In this document: piece by piece, positions 47,124 to 56,140 of the stretch
How positions within the stretch are numbered: the first letter of the stretch is position 1
Layout of the letters: every line of letters starts with the position of its first letter
Assembly: GCA_965201115.1 (NCBI GenBank)
Contig: OZ241745.1
Location: 496,001-560,000 of the forward strand
DNA from: JANQOH01 sp965201115
Lineage (GTDB): Bacteria; Pseudomonadota; Alphaproteobacteria; UBA7887
Direction: 5' to 3'
Length of the DNA: 64,000 nt
The notes under the pieces: generated by a model
What the model was told of the DNA's origin: nothing
Seen by the model: the letters and a program-made list of their open reading frames with translations, nothing else
Databases searched by the model: none
Program-made: the position numbers and the translations under genes

Positions 47124-47582
47124 ATGCCGCATCTTGAAACTCCGCCTCGCGGGACCGCCGCCGATCCGGCGCATTGGTCCGACGCGTATCTCGGCCGCCC
47201 CTATGTCGAGGGCGCCTGGGATTGCGCCGATTTCGTAACCGAGGCCTTGCGCGACGTATTCCGGCGCGAGGTCGCGTTGCCGCGCCCGGATCGCGGGGCC
47301 GCCGGCGCCGCGCCGCGCGCGCGCGACCGCGCCGTCGAGACCTTCCGCGCCGCGTTCGCCGCGCCGCTGGCGCCGGGCGCGCCGCCGCGCGAGGGCGACG
47401 GCGTTCTGATGCGCGCCGCGGGCCGGCGGCGCGCGGTGGGCCGCCATATCGGCCTGTGGGCGCGCATCGGCGGCGCGCCCTGCGTCGTCCACTGCATGGC
47501 CGGCGCGGGCGTTGTGCGCCACGAACTGGCGTCGCTCCCCCAACGCGGCCTCGAATGCGTGGGGATATGGCGATGGCTGTGA
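47124..47582 (+). CDS. Phage tail NlpC/P60-type peptidase
   Basis: A 152-residue protein with the cysteine-peptidase block VEGAWDCADFVTEAL (nucleophile Cys34) and catalytic His108 in VGRHIGLWARI, followed by PCVVHCMAGAGVVRHEL. Such proteins occur at the tail tip (lambda gpK, gene-transfer-agent peptidase) and cut peptidoglycan during DNA delivery. AAGGAG lies 10 bases before the ATG. The stop overlaps the GTG of the tip protein gene. The order hub, peptidase, giant tip protein matches gene-transfer-agent clusters. Confidence 0.85.
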   Translation: MPHLETPPRGTAADPAHWSDAYLGRPYVEGAWDCADFVTEALRDVFRREVALPRPDRGAAGAAPRARDRAVETFRAAFAAPLAPGAPPREGDGVLMRAAGRRRAVGRHIGLWARIGGAPCVVHCMAGAGVVRHELASLPQRGLECVGIWRWL

Positions 47583-50500
47583 ACGCCGCACGCGATCGTT
47601 CCGGGTTTTCGAAGAATGCCGGCGGGACGCCCGCGCGCCCGGAGGGCGGCGTCATCGAATTGTGGCCGCATCCGCTGGCGGCGGAGGGGCGCGAGGCGCT
47701 GCCGCTTGCCGTGCCGCCGGGCGGCGCGGCGCTCGCGGCGGTGCTGGCGGACGCGCTGCCGGTTCCGCTGGCGGAGATCGCGCCGGCGCTCGCGGTGGCG
47801 GTCGACGGGCGCCCCGCCGCGCCCGCGCAATGGGCCGGAACGCGCCTCGCCGGCGGCGAAACCGTTACCGTGCGCGCCCGCCTCGGCGACGACGATTCCG
47901 ACCCCCTGCGCACGGTGCTGCAAATCGCCGTGCTCGCCGCCGCGGTCGCGGCGCCGCCGGCGCTCGGTTTCGCCGCGGGTACCTTGGGGGGCGCGCTCGC
48001 CGGCGGCGCCATCGCCCTCGGCGGCGCCCTCGTCGTCAACGCGCTCGTTCCGCCGCCGCAACCCGAGCCGCCCGGCGCGCGCGGCGGCGAAGCCGAGCCC
48101 GCGCATGCGCTTGCGGGCGGCGCCAACCGCGCGCGACCGTGGCGGCCCATGCTTCTCGCGCTCGGCCGCCGCCGCGTCTTCCCCGATCTCGCGCAGCGCG
48201 AATACGCGTTCTTCGACGATTCCGACCAATACCTTGCGCAGGTCTTCTCGTTCGGGATCGGCGATCTGGAGTTTTCCGGCCTCCGCCTCGGCGAAACCCC
48301 GGTTTCGGCATACGAAGACGCGAGCTTCCAGTGGGCGGCGCCGGGCGAACAGATACGCATCGCATACGACGTCCACACGGTCGGGGGCGGCGCCCTCGAG
48401 GGCGGCCCGGAGGATTACGTCTATCGCCGCATCCCCGCCGACAGCCGCCGCTGCGCGCTCGATTTCGTTGGCCGCGTCTTTCAGGTCGACGCGCAAACCG
48501 GCGAGCCGCGCGACTGGTGGGTATATGTGCAGGTCAACTGGCGCCGCGCCGCGAACGCCGCCCGCGCCGCCGGGCCGTGGAGCGCCCCCGCGACGTGGCA
48601 GTTGCGCCACGGATCGCCCGAACTGCTGCGCGTCACGCGCGCGTTCGACCTCCCCCGGGACGACGCCGACGAGCGCGAGTTCGAGATCGCCGTGCGGCGC
48701 ACGACGGCGCCGGCCGCCGCGAACCGCGTATTCGACGCCGTGACATGGAGCGCCCTGCGCGGTTACCGGCGCGTGGAGCCCGACCGCGGCGCCGACTGGC
48801 GCTACGCGCTTCAGCTGCGCGCCTCGGGGCAGTTGTCGGGCCGTCTCGACCGCCTCTCGGCGCTGGTCGGCCAGCGCGTTCCGGTGTGGACCGGCGCCGC
48901 GTGGACGGCCGACAGCCCCGCCGGGCGCGCGGTATCGAGCAATCCCGCCGCGGTCCTGCGCGCGTTCGCGCGCGGCTGGCGCGACGCCGCGGGCCGCCTG
49001 CTCGCCGGTTCGGGGCGGCCCGCCGCGCAAATCGACGACGCCGGCCTGGGCGCGTGGCACGAGTGGTGCGCGGCGCAAGACCTGCATTGCGACCTGGTAC
49101 TCGACCGCCCCGTCGATCCCGAAACCGTGGAGGCGCAAATCGCCGCGTGCGGCCGCGCCGCCGTTTCGTGGGCCGGCGGCAGGTTCGGCGTCGTCTGGGA
49201 AGACGCGGGCCGCGCCGCCTCGGCCGCCATCTCCCCCGCCCGCGTCGTCGCCGGCAGCATGAGCGTCCATTGGCACGCCGGCGAAGCCGCCGAGGAAATC
49301 GTTGCGGCCTATATCGATCGCGGCGACGGCTGGCGGCGCCGCGAAGTGCGCCGCGCCGCGCCCGGCGTAACCGCGCCCGCCTATACCGCGACGGTGGATC
49401 TCCCCGGCGTGACGCGCCGCGCGCAGGCCCAGGCGGCGTGCAACCTGCAGGCCGCGCGGCAGCTCTATCACCGCCGCCGCATCGCGTGGACGATGGGCGC
49501 CGACGGCGCCGCGGTGGCGCGCGGCGATGTGCTTTGGCTCACGCACGACCTGGTATCGGGCGGCGCAACCGGGCGGCTCGCGGGCGGAACCGCCGCCGCG
49601 CCGCGCCTCGATCGCGCGATCGATATCCCCGCCGGCAGCTGGATGCTGTTCGAGGCGCCCGGCGGCGCGCTGCATCGGGCGCAAATCGTGCGCGCCGCGA
49701 GCCCGCGCCTGGAGTGGCGCGGGGCGCCGTTCCGCACGGCGACCGGCCATCCGCGCCTGTTGGCCGGCGCGGACGGGAGATGGCTCCCGCTTCCGCAAGA
49801 CTGGCTCCAGGCCGCCGCCGGCGCCTACGCGGCGATCGAGCCGGTCGCCGACGGGGAGGTCATTCTCCGCGTCGGCCCCGGCCGGAGAGATCTCGACGCG
49901 CGCGTGGAGATCCTTCTCGAGATCGAGGTCCGCGCGCCCGACGGCGCCGCATACCGCTTCTCGGGGCCCGCCGCGGCCGACGCCGTCCGGCGCGACGCAA
50001 GCGATCCCTACCGCTGGCGGCCGTCGGCCCCCGAACAGGCGGCGGTGCGGGCGCTGCGCGCGGCGCTCGACGCCGCGCTCGCGCGCCCCGGCGGCTCCGG
50101 CGCATGGTCCGCCGCGCTGTGGATCGAGGGCGGCCTGCCGATCCCGGTCCCCGCCGAAACCGTGACCCTGCCGCGCGCCGCGCCGCTGCCCGCCGACCCG
50201 TCCGCCGAAATCGACGGCGCCGGGCCGCGCGACTGGACCTGGCGCCTGTACTCCGCCGGCGCCGAGCCGGCGAAAGTCCGCGTCATCGCCGTCGAGCCGC
50301 GCGCGGCGGACCGTTTCGACATCGCGGCGATCGACGAAACCCCCGCCTATTACGCCGCCGCCGGCGCGGCGGCGGGCGCGCTTCCCGACGCGCCGCGCCC
50401 GCGCCCGGCGCGCATCGTCGATTGCCAGGTCGCCGAGACGTCGCTGCGTCTCGGCGCGAGCTTCGCGGTCGAGCTCGAGGTTGCCGTCACGGCCGCCGGC

Positions 50501-51676
50501 GACTGGCGCGGGGCCGATGTATTCGCCGCGGTCGATGGGGGGCCGCGCCGCCGCGTCGCGAGCATGGGGCCGGGGGATTTTTCCGCGCGCTGGATCGCGC
50601 CGCCGCGCGGCGCGGTCGCCATCGACATCGTGCCCGGTTCGGGCGCCGCGCCCGCCGGCGAGGCCTGCTCGATGACCTACGCCATCGCCGGCCGGGCGCC
50701 CGAACTCCCCCCGCCCGCGGACTTTCTGATCGAGACGCTTCCCGCCGGCGCCCGCCGCTTCGGCTGGACGCCGCCGGCGTGGGCGGGGTTCGCCGGCGTG
50801 CGCATCCGCCACGCCGCGGGCGGCGATACGCCCCCCGTGGCGTGGGACGACATGCGCCCGCTGCACGACGGCCTGCTGCTCTCGAGCCCGTGGGAGAGTT
50901 TCGATCCGCCCGCCGGGCGTCATGTATTCAGCGCCCGCGCCTTCGATGTCCGGGGCCGCGCGAGCGCCGAAACCCGCATCGTCGCGACGCTGGGCGACCG
51001 GGCGCTGGCCAATGCGTTCTTTTTCCGCAACTACCGGCTGGCGGGCTGGCCGCTCGGCGCGCGCGAGGGCCTTGGCGCCGACGGCGCCCTTCACGGCGGC
51101 GCCGCCTATACGTGGGCAGGCATCGCGTCGTGGTCGGCGTGGCGCGGCTGGGCCGTGGGCGCCGGCGCCGGCGCCGCGCGCCGCCTGCGCTATACCGCCC
51201 CGCCGATCGATATCGGCGCCGCGGCGGCGTTCGTCGCGCGCTGGCGGGCGGAGGCCGACGGCGGCGCCGTCGCCGCCGAATACCGCGCCGCCGCCGCCGC
51301 CGCGCCCGCCGGCGCGTGGGCCGCGCTCCCCGCCGACGGGCGCGTCTCGGGCCGCCACGCGCAGTTCCGCTGGACGGTAACCGGCGACGGGACCGCGCCG
51401 CTGCGCCTCGCCGGCCTGACCCTGTCGCTGCACGCCGAACTCGACGAGCAGCGCCTGGCCGACGCCGACACGGCCGGCTGGCCCGGCGCGGCCGGCGCGC
51501 GCCGCCCGCCCCACGGCCTCGCGACCGTCGTTTCGGCGCAGCTGACGCTGCAATCGGTCGGCGCGGGCTGGAGCTGGGACATATCGAACAAGAACCCGCT
51601 CACCGTGCGCATATGGGACGGCCGCGGCCGCCCCGCCGACTGCGTCGCCGACGCCGTTATCCGCGGTTTCCGGTGA
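47579..51676 (+). CDS. TipJ-like tail tip / host-specificity protein
   Basis: A 1365-residue protein, the largest of the module. After about 23 residues it reads VIELWPHPLAAEGREALPLA and has a hydrophobic stretch near 120-155 (AAVAAPPALGFAAGTLGGAL), both usual at the N-terminus of gpJ/TipJ-type proteins. Middle parts contain the DWRYALQLRASGQLSGRLDR, SNPAAVLRAFARGWRDA and DAGLGAWHEWCAAQDLHCDL segments of the gpJ core; a fibronectin-III-like part (PPPADFLIETLPAGARRFGW) comes later. It should bind the host surface. GTG 47579 is set by the GTGA overlap. Codons about 10-23 include a REP-like stretch. Confidence 0.82.
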   Translation: MNAARDRSGFSKNAGGTPARPEGGVIELWPHPLAAEGREALPLAVPPGGAALAAVLADALPVPLAEIAPALAVAVDGRPAAPAQWAGTRLAGGETVTVRARLGDDDSDPLRTVLQIAVLAAAVAAPPALGFAAGTLGGALAGGAIALGGALVVNALVPPPQPEPPGARGGEAEPAHALAGGANRARPWRPMLLALGRRRVFPDLAQREYAFFDDSDQYLAQVFSFGIGDLEFSGLRLGETPVSAYEDASFQWAAPGEQIRIAYDVHTVGGGALEGGPEDYVYRRIPADSRRCALDFVGRVFQVDAQTGEPRDWWVYVQVNWRRAANAARAAGPWSAPATWQLRHGSPELLRVTRAFDLPRDDADEREFEIAVRRTTAPAAANRVFDAVTWSALRGYRRVEPDRGADWRYALQLRASGQLSGRLDRLSALVGQRVPVWTGAAWTADSPAGRAVSSNPAAVLRAFARGWRDAAGRLLAGSGRPAAQIDDAGLGAWHEWCAAQDLHCDLVLDRPVDPETVEAQIAACGRAAVSWAGGRFGVVWEDAGRAASAAISPARVVAGSMSVHWHAGEAAEEIVAAYIDRGDGWRRREVRRAAPGVTAPAYTATVDLPGVTRRAQAQAACNLQAARQLYHRRRIAWTMGADGAAVARGDVLWLTHDLVSGGATGRLAGGTAAAPRLDRAIDIPAGSWMLFEAPGGALHRAQIVRAASPRLEWRGAPFRTATGHPRLLAGADGRWLPLPQDWLQAAAGAYAAIEPVADGEVILRVGPGRRDLDARVEILLEIEVRAPDGAAYRFSGPAAADAVRRDASDPYRWRPSAPEQAAVRALRAALDAALARPGGSGAWSAALWIEGGLPIPVPAETVTLPRAAPLPADPSAEIDGAGPRDWTWRLYSAGAEPAKVRVIAVEPRAADRFDIAAIDETPAYYAAAGAAAGALPDAPRPRPARIVDCQVAETSLRLGASFAVELEVAVTAAGDWRGADVFAAVDGGPRRRVASMGPGDFSARWIAPPRGAVAIDIVPGSGAAPAGEACSMTYAIAGRAPELPPPADFLIETLPAGARRFGWTPPAWAGFAGVRIRHAAGGDTPPVAWDDMRPLHDGLLLSSPWESFDPPAGRHVFSARAFDVRGRASAETRIVATLGDRALANAFFFRNYRLAGWPLGAREGLGADGALHGGAAYTWAGIASWSAWRGWAVGAGAGAARRLRYTAPPIDIGAAAAFVARWRAEADGGAVAAEYRAAAAAAPAGAWAALPADGRVSGRHAQFRWTVTGDGTAPLRLAGLTLSLHAELDEQRLADADTAGWPGAAGARRPPHGLATVVSAQLTLQSVGAGWSWDISNKNPLTVRIWDGRGRPADCVADAVIRGFR
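47607..47645. repeat. REP-like sequence within the tip-protein gene
   Basis: AATGCCGGCGGGACGCCCGC followed by GCGCCCGGAGG, encoding SKNAGGTPARPEGG near the N-terminus. It reproduces the half-palindrome of the dispersed family. It keeps the frame open and lies ahead of the conserved IELWPHPL start, so it is an in-frame insertion or a repeat-derived start. Confidence 0.5.
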
Positions 51677-51749
51677 TCCGCCGCGCGATCCCCGCAAGCC
51701 GCGCACAACCCCCGCGATCCCCGCAACTCTGCAAGGAGGCTTCCCGCCC

Positions 51750-52391
51750 ATGCCCTGGCCCGCCGACACGCTTTCCGACGCCGATCTCGACTCCGATTCC
51801 GACAAGCCGCCGCGCGCCATGTTCCGCGCCCTGCTGCTGGCCGTGAAGGCCATTATCGGCGAGCGCGCCCATGTGGTGACGCCGCCCGGCGCGATCCTCG
51901 ATTTCGCCGGCGCGAACCCGCCCGCGGGCTGGCTCGCCTGCGACGGTCAGGCGGTAAGCCAGGCCGACTATCCGGCGCTGTACGCGGTGTGCGGCGCGCG
52001 CTTCGGCGCCGCGCCCGGCGGGCGGTTCCGCCTGCCCGATCTGCGCCGGCGCATCGTCATGGGCGCCGGCGGCGCGCGCGTCGCCGGCCCCGCCGCGACC
52101 GTGGGCGCCGCCGGCGGCGCGGAAACGGTGACGTTGTCGGCGCGGCAGCTCCCGGCGCACCGCCATTTCACGCTGGCCGACGGCTCGAGCGGCGCGACCA
52201 CGCAGGGCCTGCACGGCGTGACCGCCGCCCGCGCCCCCTGGCGCCGCGGCGACGTCGGCGGCGACTACAAATACATCCTCCGCGGCTCGACCGCCGAGCC
52301 CACCGTGGGCCGCACCTCCGCCGCCGGCGCCGCCGCCTCCATCCCCATCCTCCCCCCGGTCATGATCCTGAGAAAAATCGTCAAAACCTGA
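51750..52391 (+). CDS. Phage tail collar-domain fiber protein
   Basis: A 213-residue protein with a short helix, then the tail-collar fold: TPPGAILDFAGANPPAGWLA, DGQAVSQADYPALYAVCG, GGRFRLPDLRRRIVMGAG and a C-terminal SIPILPPVMILRKIVKT. In related phages this domain ends tail fibers and contributes to receptor contact. AAGGAGG lies ahead of the ATG. It is the last recognisable phage-derived gene; no chaperone, lysis or regulatory gene follows. Confidence 0.88.
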   Translation: MPWPADTLSDADLDSDSDKPPRAMFRALLLAVKAIIGERAHVVTPPGAILDFAGANPPAGWLACDGQAVSQADYPALYAVCGARFGAAPGGRFRLPDLRRRIVMGAGGARVAGPAATVGAAGGAETVTLSARQLPAHRHFTLADGSSGATTQGLHGVTAARAPWRRGDVGGDYKYILRGSTAEPTVGRTSAAGAAASIPILPPVMILRKIVKT

Positions 52392-52487
52392 CGCGCCCTT
52401 GCTCCTTGGGCGTGCGGCGGGGTTGCGCGCCCGCGCGAAAGGGGCTACGCTGCGCACGATACAGTCTCGGAAAGAGGAGCCCGCCGC

Positions 52488-52895
52488 ATGACCGCCGACG
52501 CGCAACCGATGGAGTTCGACGCGCTCACGGCCGTGGAAACACTCGAGGCGACCGGGATCGAGCGCGGCCACGCGGTAGCGATAACCCAGATCGTCAACAA
52601 CGCGCGGGCAGGCGTCGTGACGAATGACGACGATATGCGGGAGAGCATCGGCTACGTAAAGGCTGCCGTGAAATATTTATGGGCCGCGTTCATTGCCGCG
52701 TTCATTACCGTGTTCGGCGGCGTGTTCGGCGGCGGCGTTTATATCGTCATGAACTTCTACGAAAGGATCGGGGCGGTCGAGAACTCCGTCGCGCGTCTCG
52801 GACCCGCGAATGCGGCGATACAGGCGTGGGATACACTGCCGCCGGGCTACCAGATCGACGGCGCCGGCTGGCGGAAACGCGAGGAGGCGCAGTGA
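52488..52895 (+). CDS. Small membrane protein, CCDC90/DUF1640-like
   Basis: A 135-residue protein preceded by AAAGAGGAG. N-terminal helix with EFDALTAVETLEATGIERGH, reminiscent of the CCDC90/DUF1640 start (F-D-x-L-x-x-x-x-x-L-E-A-x-G), a central membrane helix (about 63-88, WAAFIAAFITVFGGVFGGGV) and a short polar tail. The 61.5-kb gene has the same N-terminal pattern. Its stop overlaps the next start (GTGA). Role unknown; it is the first gene after the phage-derived operon on the same strand. Confidence 0.7.
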   Translation: MTADAQPMEFDALTAVETLEATGIERGHAVAITQIVNNARAGVVTNDDDMRESIGYVKAAVKYLWAAFIAAFITVFGGVFGGGVYIVMNFYERIGAVENSVARLGPANAAIQAWDTLPPGYQIDGAGWRKREEAQ

Positions 52896-54073
52896 ACATG
52901 CGCTTCGTTCGCGCATGCGCGGCGGCGTTCGCCGCGCTGTACGCCGCGGCCCCGGACGCGCGGGGCGCGGAAGACAGCGGCTGCCCGACCTTGCCCGAAC
53001 CCGACTTCGAGACATGGGGCGTCGAGAACGACGGCGGCGCCGCCGCGCGGCTGTTCATCGCACTCAACGAGGCGCGCCCGGCGGCCATGTCGAACGTGCG
53101 GGGCGTCATGGAGCTGCGCGGCTGGCCCGCGAAAGAAAACGCCAAGGCCGAACCCGACCATGAAGGCGCGCGGCTGCGCTTCGAAGACGCCGCCGCGAAA
53201 GGCTACGCGCCGGCCCTGAACAATCTCGGCGTCATGGCCCTCAACGGCTGGGGCGGAGACGCCGACGGCGCACGGGCGCGCAGGTATTTCGAACGCGCCG
53301 CCGCGGCGGACTATGCGCCGGGGCTGAGCAATCTCGGCGTCATGATCCTCGACGGCCGGGGCGCCGAAGCCGGATGCGCGCGCGCGCTGCCTTACGCCGC
53401 CGCCGGCGCGCCGTGCGGCCCGCCGGACGCATTGCGTTACCTCGAACGGGCGGCCGCCCGGAACTATCCTCCGGCGCTCAACACCCTTGGCGTCGTGTAT
53501 ATCCACGGAGAGGCGCCCGGAAAGACGGCGCGCGACGGGCTGGAACTGATTTCGCGCGCGGCCGGGCTCCGTTTTGCGCCCGCATGGTTCAATCTCGGCG
53601 TGGAATATCAGCGCGGCGAGACCGTACGGAGGGCCGACAGCGACGCCCTGGAACATTACGAAAAAGCGGCGCAAAGCGGCGACGCGGACGCGCAGTTCGA
53701 GCTCGGCCGCATGTACGCTCTGGGTCTCGGCGTCGAGCGCAGCCTCGCGTCCGCCGGCATGTGGCTTGCCCTGGCCGAGGCCGGCGGGAACGCCGACGCC
53801 GCATGGCGCCGCGCCGCGCTGTGGGGCGCGTTCGACGCCGCCAAGGCCGAGGACCTCGAGAACTGCGCAAACATCAAAGTCGCCGAATACGAAGCGGCGG
53901 CGCCGCGCATTGGCCCGCTCTCCGGCTCGCAGCTGGAAACGCTGTACAACGACTTCGCGGCCGCGCCCGAACTGTTCCGGACGCAAAAGGACGCGGCCGA
54001 ACAATCGTGGCCGAACATCGTCCCGAGCGCCAACGCGGCGGCCGGCGGTCTGTCGGCATCCGCAGCCTATTGA
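52892..54073 (+). CDS. Secreted Sel1-repeat protein
   Basis: About 393 residues with a signal peptide (MRFVRACAAAFAALYAAAPD, cleavage near ARG) and six or so Sel1 repeats: GYAPALNNLGVMALNGWGGD, DYAPGLSNLGVMILDGRGAE, NYPPALNTLGVVYIHGEAPG, AQFELGRMYALGLGVE. The GTG at 52892 (GTGA overlap) and ATG at 52898 are both possible; AGGAGG lies 4 and 10 bases before them. Coupled to the small membrane protein upstream, so they may interact. No catalytic motif. Confidence 0.83.
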   Translation: MNMRFVRACAAAFAALYAAAPDARGAEDSGCPTLPEPDFETWGVENDGGAAARLFIALNEARPAAMSNVRGVMELRGWPAKENAKAEPDHEGARLRFEDAAAKGYAPALNNLGVMALNGWGGDADGARARRYFERAAAADYAPGLSNLGVMILDGRGAEAGCARALPYAAAGAPCGPPDALRYLERAAARNYPPALNTLGVVYIHGEAPGKTARDGLELISRAAGLRFAPAWFNLGVEYQRGETVRRADSDALEHYEKAAQSGDADAQFELGRMYALGLGVERSLASAGMWLALAEAGGNADAAWRRAALWGAFDAAKAEDLENCANIKVAEYEAAAPRIGPLSGSQLETLYNDFAAAPELFRTQKDAAEQSWPNIVPSANAAAGGLSASAAY

Positions 54074-54338
54074 AATAACGTCCGTTCGGAAATAGCGCGC
54101 CGCCGCCCCGCAAACGCCAACCCCGCCGAAGGCGGGGCCCGGGACCGCGGGCTTCCAGCCCGCACGTCGCAAACGCCACAGGCGCCAGAGAACAGGGCGC
54201 AAGCGCACTTCCCGGGCGCCCGCGCGTCCCGCCCGCGCGTCTCGCCCCGCGCAACCGCCGTCCCCGCATTGCCAACGCCGCGCCCGGCGCAAACGTGCCG
54301 GCGCGGACGCCGGCGCACCCGGATTGGGGGCGCCCGCG
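54074..54338. repeat. REP-like cluster after the Sel1 gene
   Basis: No gene. The 265-bp gap between convergent genes holds a full CCCCGCC-GAA-GGCGGGG hairpin plus GCGGGCTTCCAGCCCGC palindrome (about 54119-54166), a CGCCCGCGCGTC half-element near 54220, and a compensatory variant GCCGGCG-CGGA-CGCCGGC near 54298-54315. Confidence 0.8.
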
Positions 54339-54656
54339 TTACCCCGCCGCCGCCGCGGCGGGCGCGGCGGCGGCGGCGGGCGCTTCGGGCGGCGGCAGGC
54401 CCAGCCGCTCGGCGAAACGCTCCATACTGCGCTCGAGGCTCGCCATGTGCGCATCGAGCCGCTCGGCGAAACGCTCCTGACTGCGCTCAAGGCTCTCTAT
54501 GCGCAGGATCAGCCGCTCGAAAGAGGCGGTTATCTGGATGGTCCGATACTGTATCATGACGATGACGAGCACGCCCATGAGGAGTACGCCGTCGTTGCGC
54601 CGCACCCACGCCCACGCGCCGCCCGCGCACTTGCTCTCCGTCTGCTCGCCGTTCAT
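54339..54656 (-). CDS. Array 3, copy 1: single-TM coiled-coil protein, shortest
   Basis: A 105-residue protein of unknown function, the 3'-most of five tandem paralogs. N-terminus MNGEQTESKCAGGAWAWVRR, helix GVLLMGVLVIVMIQY, then a short coil RLILRIESLERSQERFAERL and DAHMASLERSMERFAERL, and the family ending LGLPPPEAPAAAAA. It is 187 residues shorter than the longest copy, with almost all the difference in the coil. The N-in orientation is inferred from flanking Arg/Asp residues. Confidence 0.75.
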   Translation of the reverse strand: MNGEQTESKCAGGAWAWVRRNDGVLLMGVLVIVMIQYRTIQITASFERLILRIESLERSQERFAERLDAHMASLERSMERFAERLGLPPPEAPAAAAAPAAAAAG

Positions 54657-54686
54657 CCGCCGCGCCTCCTGTTTGCCGAGGCCCCG

Positions 54687-55136
54687 TTATACCGCCGAGC
54701 CGCCGCCCTGCGCTTCCCGGGCGCCCGCGCGTCCCGCCCGCACGTCATCGACCCGCGCGAATGCCGCCAGGACGGGCGCGGCGTTCGCCGCGGCCGCCGC
54801 TTCGGGCGGCGGCAGCCCCGGCTTGTCCTCGATACGCCCGAGGAGCCGGTTCATGCAGTCGGCAAGCTCCGCGGCATCCTCGTCGAGCTCCGCCGCGCGC
54901 GCGCCGGGCTGCCCGGCCAGCCGTTTGGCGAAACGCTCCTGACGGCACTCGAGGCTGACCATGCGCTCCTCAAGGACCGTCAGACGCAGAATCAGTTGCT
55001 CGAGAGAAGCGGTTATCTGGATGGTCTGGTACTGTATCATGGCGATGATGAGCACGCCCATGAGGAGAGTGTCGTTGCGCTGGACCCACGCCCACGCGCC
55101 AGCCGCGCACTCGCTCTCCGTCTGCTCGCCGTTCAT
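54687..55136 (-). CDS. Array 3, copy 2: single-TM coiled-coil protein with repeat-derived tail
   Basis: A 149-residue paralog (MNGEQTESECAAGAWAWVQR; helix LLMGVLIIAMIQY). Coil LEQLILRLTVLEERMVSLE is followed by the block AELDEDAAELADCMNRLLGR that resembles the conserved LDEDVAELADGMNLRLGR of copies 3-5. After PPPEAAAAANAAP, the expected APG ending is replaced by VRAGRAGAREAQGGGSAV, which is translated REP-like DNA, so the natural C-terminus has been overwritten. The start is placed by alignment; an ATG at 55196 is upstream. Confidence 0.72.
   Translation of the reverse strand: MNGEQTESECAAGAWAWVQRNDTLLMGVLIIAMIQYQTIQITASLEQLILRLTVLEERMVSLECRQERFAKRLAGQPGARAAELDEDAAELADCMNRLLGRIEDKPGLPPPEAAAAANAAPVLAAFARVDDVRAGRAGAREAQGGGSAV
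54714..54755. repeat. REP-like sequence forming the 3' end of array 3 copy 2
   Basis: CTTCCCGGGCGCCCGCGCG followed by TCCCGCCCGCACGTC: arms and flank of the dispersed palindrome, read through as the last codons of the gene before a stop. Confidence 0.55.
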
Positions 55137-55218
55137 CTGCCGCGCCCCCCTTGTGCCGACGGGCACCACCATACGCCCCGCCGCCGCCCCGCGCAAGCGC
55201 GCTTCCTGGGCGCCCGCG

Positions 55219-56061
55219 CTACCCCGGCGCGGTGTCCGCCGCGGCGGGCGCGGCGGCAGCGGCGGCGGGCGCTTCGGGCGGCGGCAGGCCCAGCTTGTCC
55301 TCGATGCGCCCGAGGCGGAGGTTCATGCCGTCGGCGAGCTCCGCGACGTCCTCGTCGAGCTCCGTTATGCGCGCGCCGAGCTGCGCGGCGTTCCGGGTCT
55401 GGCTCTCGCGCAGGGCCGCGGCGCCGGTCTCGGAACTGCGTTCGAGGCTCGTTATCCGCGCCCCCAGCTGCCCGGCGACCCGGTCCTGGCTACGCTGGCC
55501 CGCCGCGATGTTCGCCGCGACGCCGTTCTCCAGCCCCGTCATGCGCGTATCCAGCCTCGTCATGTGCGTTTCGAGGCCCTCCATGCGCTTCTCGACGCCC
55601 CCGATGCGCCCCGCGAGCTGGTCGGCGACGCGCTCATGGCTCTTCTCGAGGCTCGTTATGCGCTGGCCCAGCTGGTCGGCCAGCCGGTCCTGGTTTTCCT
55701 GCACCGCCGTTATGCGCAGGCCCAGCTGCTGGACGATCTGCCGCTGGCTATCGGCGAACGCCGCGAGGCTCGCGGCCGTGGAGGTTTCGAGGGCGGTCAT
55801 GCGCCCATCGAGAGCCGTCAAGCGCTCTTCGACGGCTGTCAAGCGCCCCTCGACGCTCGTCAGGCGCTCCTCGACTCTGGTCATGCGCCCTTCAAGGCTC
55901 GTTATGCGCAGGCCCACCTGCTCGATAAGGGCGTGCGTCTGGGCCGTCTGGTATTGCAGCACGGCAACGACGAGCCCGCCGATGACGAGGCCGTCGTTGC
56001 GCCGTATCCACGCCCACACGCCGCCCGCGCGCTTGTTTTCGGTTTGCTGCTTGCCATTCAT
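55219..56061 (-). CDS. Array 3, copy 3: single-TM long coiled-coil protein
   Basis: A 280-residue paralog. N-terminus MNGKQQTENKRAGGVWAWIR, helix (about 24-38), then a long coil of repeats RMTRVEERLTSVEGRLTAVE, LGLRITAVQENQDRLADQLG, AGRIGGVEKRMEGLETHMTR and ELDEDVAELADGMNLRLGRI. The tail DKLGLPPPEAPAAAAAAPAA ends TAPG. This and copies 4 and 5 are close to each other and differ in the number of seven-residue RMTxLEG-type units. Confidence 0.78.
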   Translation of the reverse strand: MNGKQQTENKRAGGVWAWIRRNDGLVIGGLVVAVLQYQTAQTHALIEQVGLRITSLEGRMTRVEERLTSVEGRLTAVEERLTALDGRMTALETSTAASLAAFADSQRQIVQQLGLRITAVQENQDRLADQLGQRITSLEKSHERVADQLAGRIGGVEKRMEGLETHMTRLDTRMTGLENGVAANIAAGQRSQDRVAGQLGARITSLERSSETGAAALRESQTRNAAQLGARITELDEDVAELADGMNLRLGRIEDKLGLPPPEAPAAAAAAPAAADTAPG

Positions 56062-56140
56062 CGGTCGCGCCTCCTGTGTGCCGAAGGGGCCACCATACGC
56101 CCCGCCGCCGCCCCGCGCAAGCGCCTCCCCGCCGCCCGCG

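Noticed and set aside
46667..47137. Repetitive proteins containing GFQPARFRAARCR-type repeats
   Set aside because: They are translations of the 82-bp DNA repeat in several frames and have no ribosome site; the DNA itself is the feature.
47201..51853. A 1550-codon minus-strand open frame opposite the tail-tip gene
   Set aside because: The plus frame has phage tail motifs and GTGA coupling; the minus frame is an Arg/Gly-rich shadow.
40452..52391. A complete prophage
   Set aside because: No integrase, repressor, terminase, portal, replication or lysis genes and no att-like flanking repeats are seen.
40452..52391. A contractile tailocin or type VI-like system
   Set aside because: No sheath, baseplate wedge or ClpV-like gene; the tail genes follow the non-contractile (siphophage) order.
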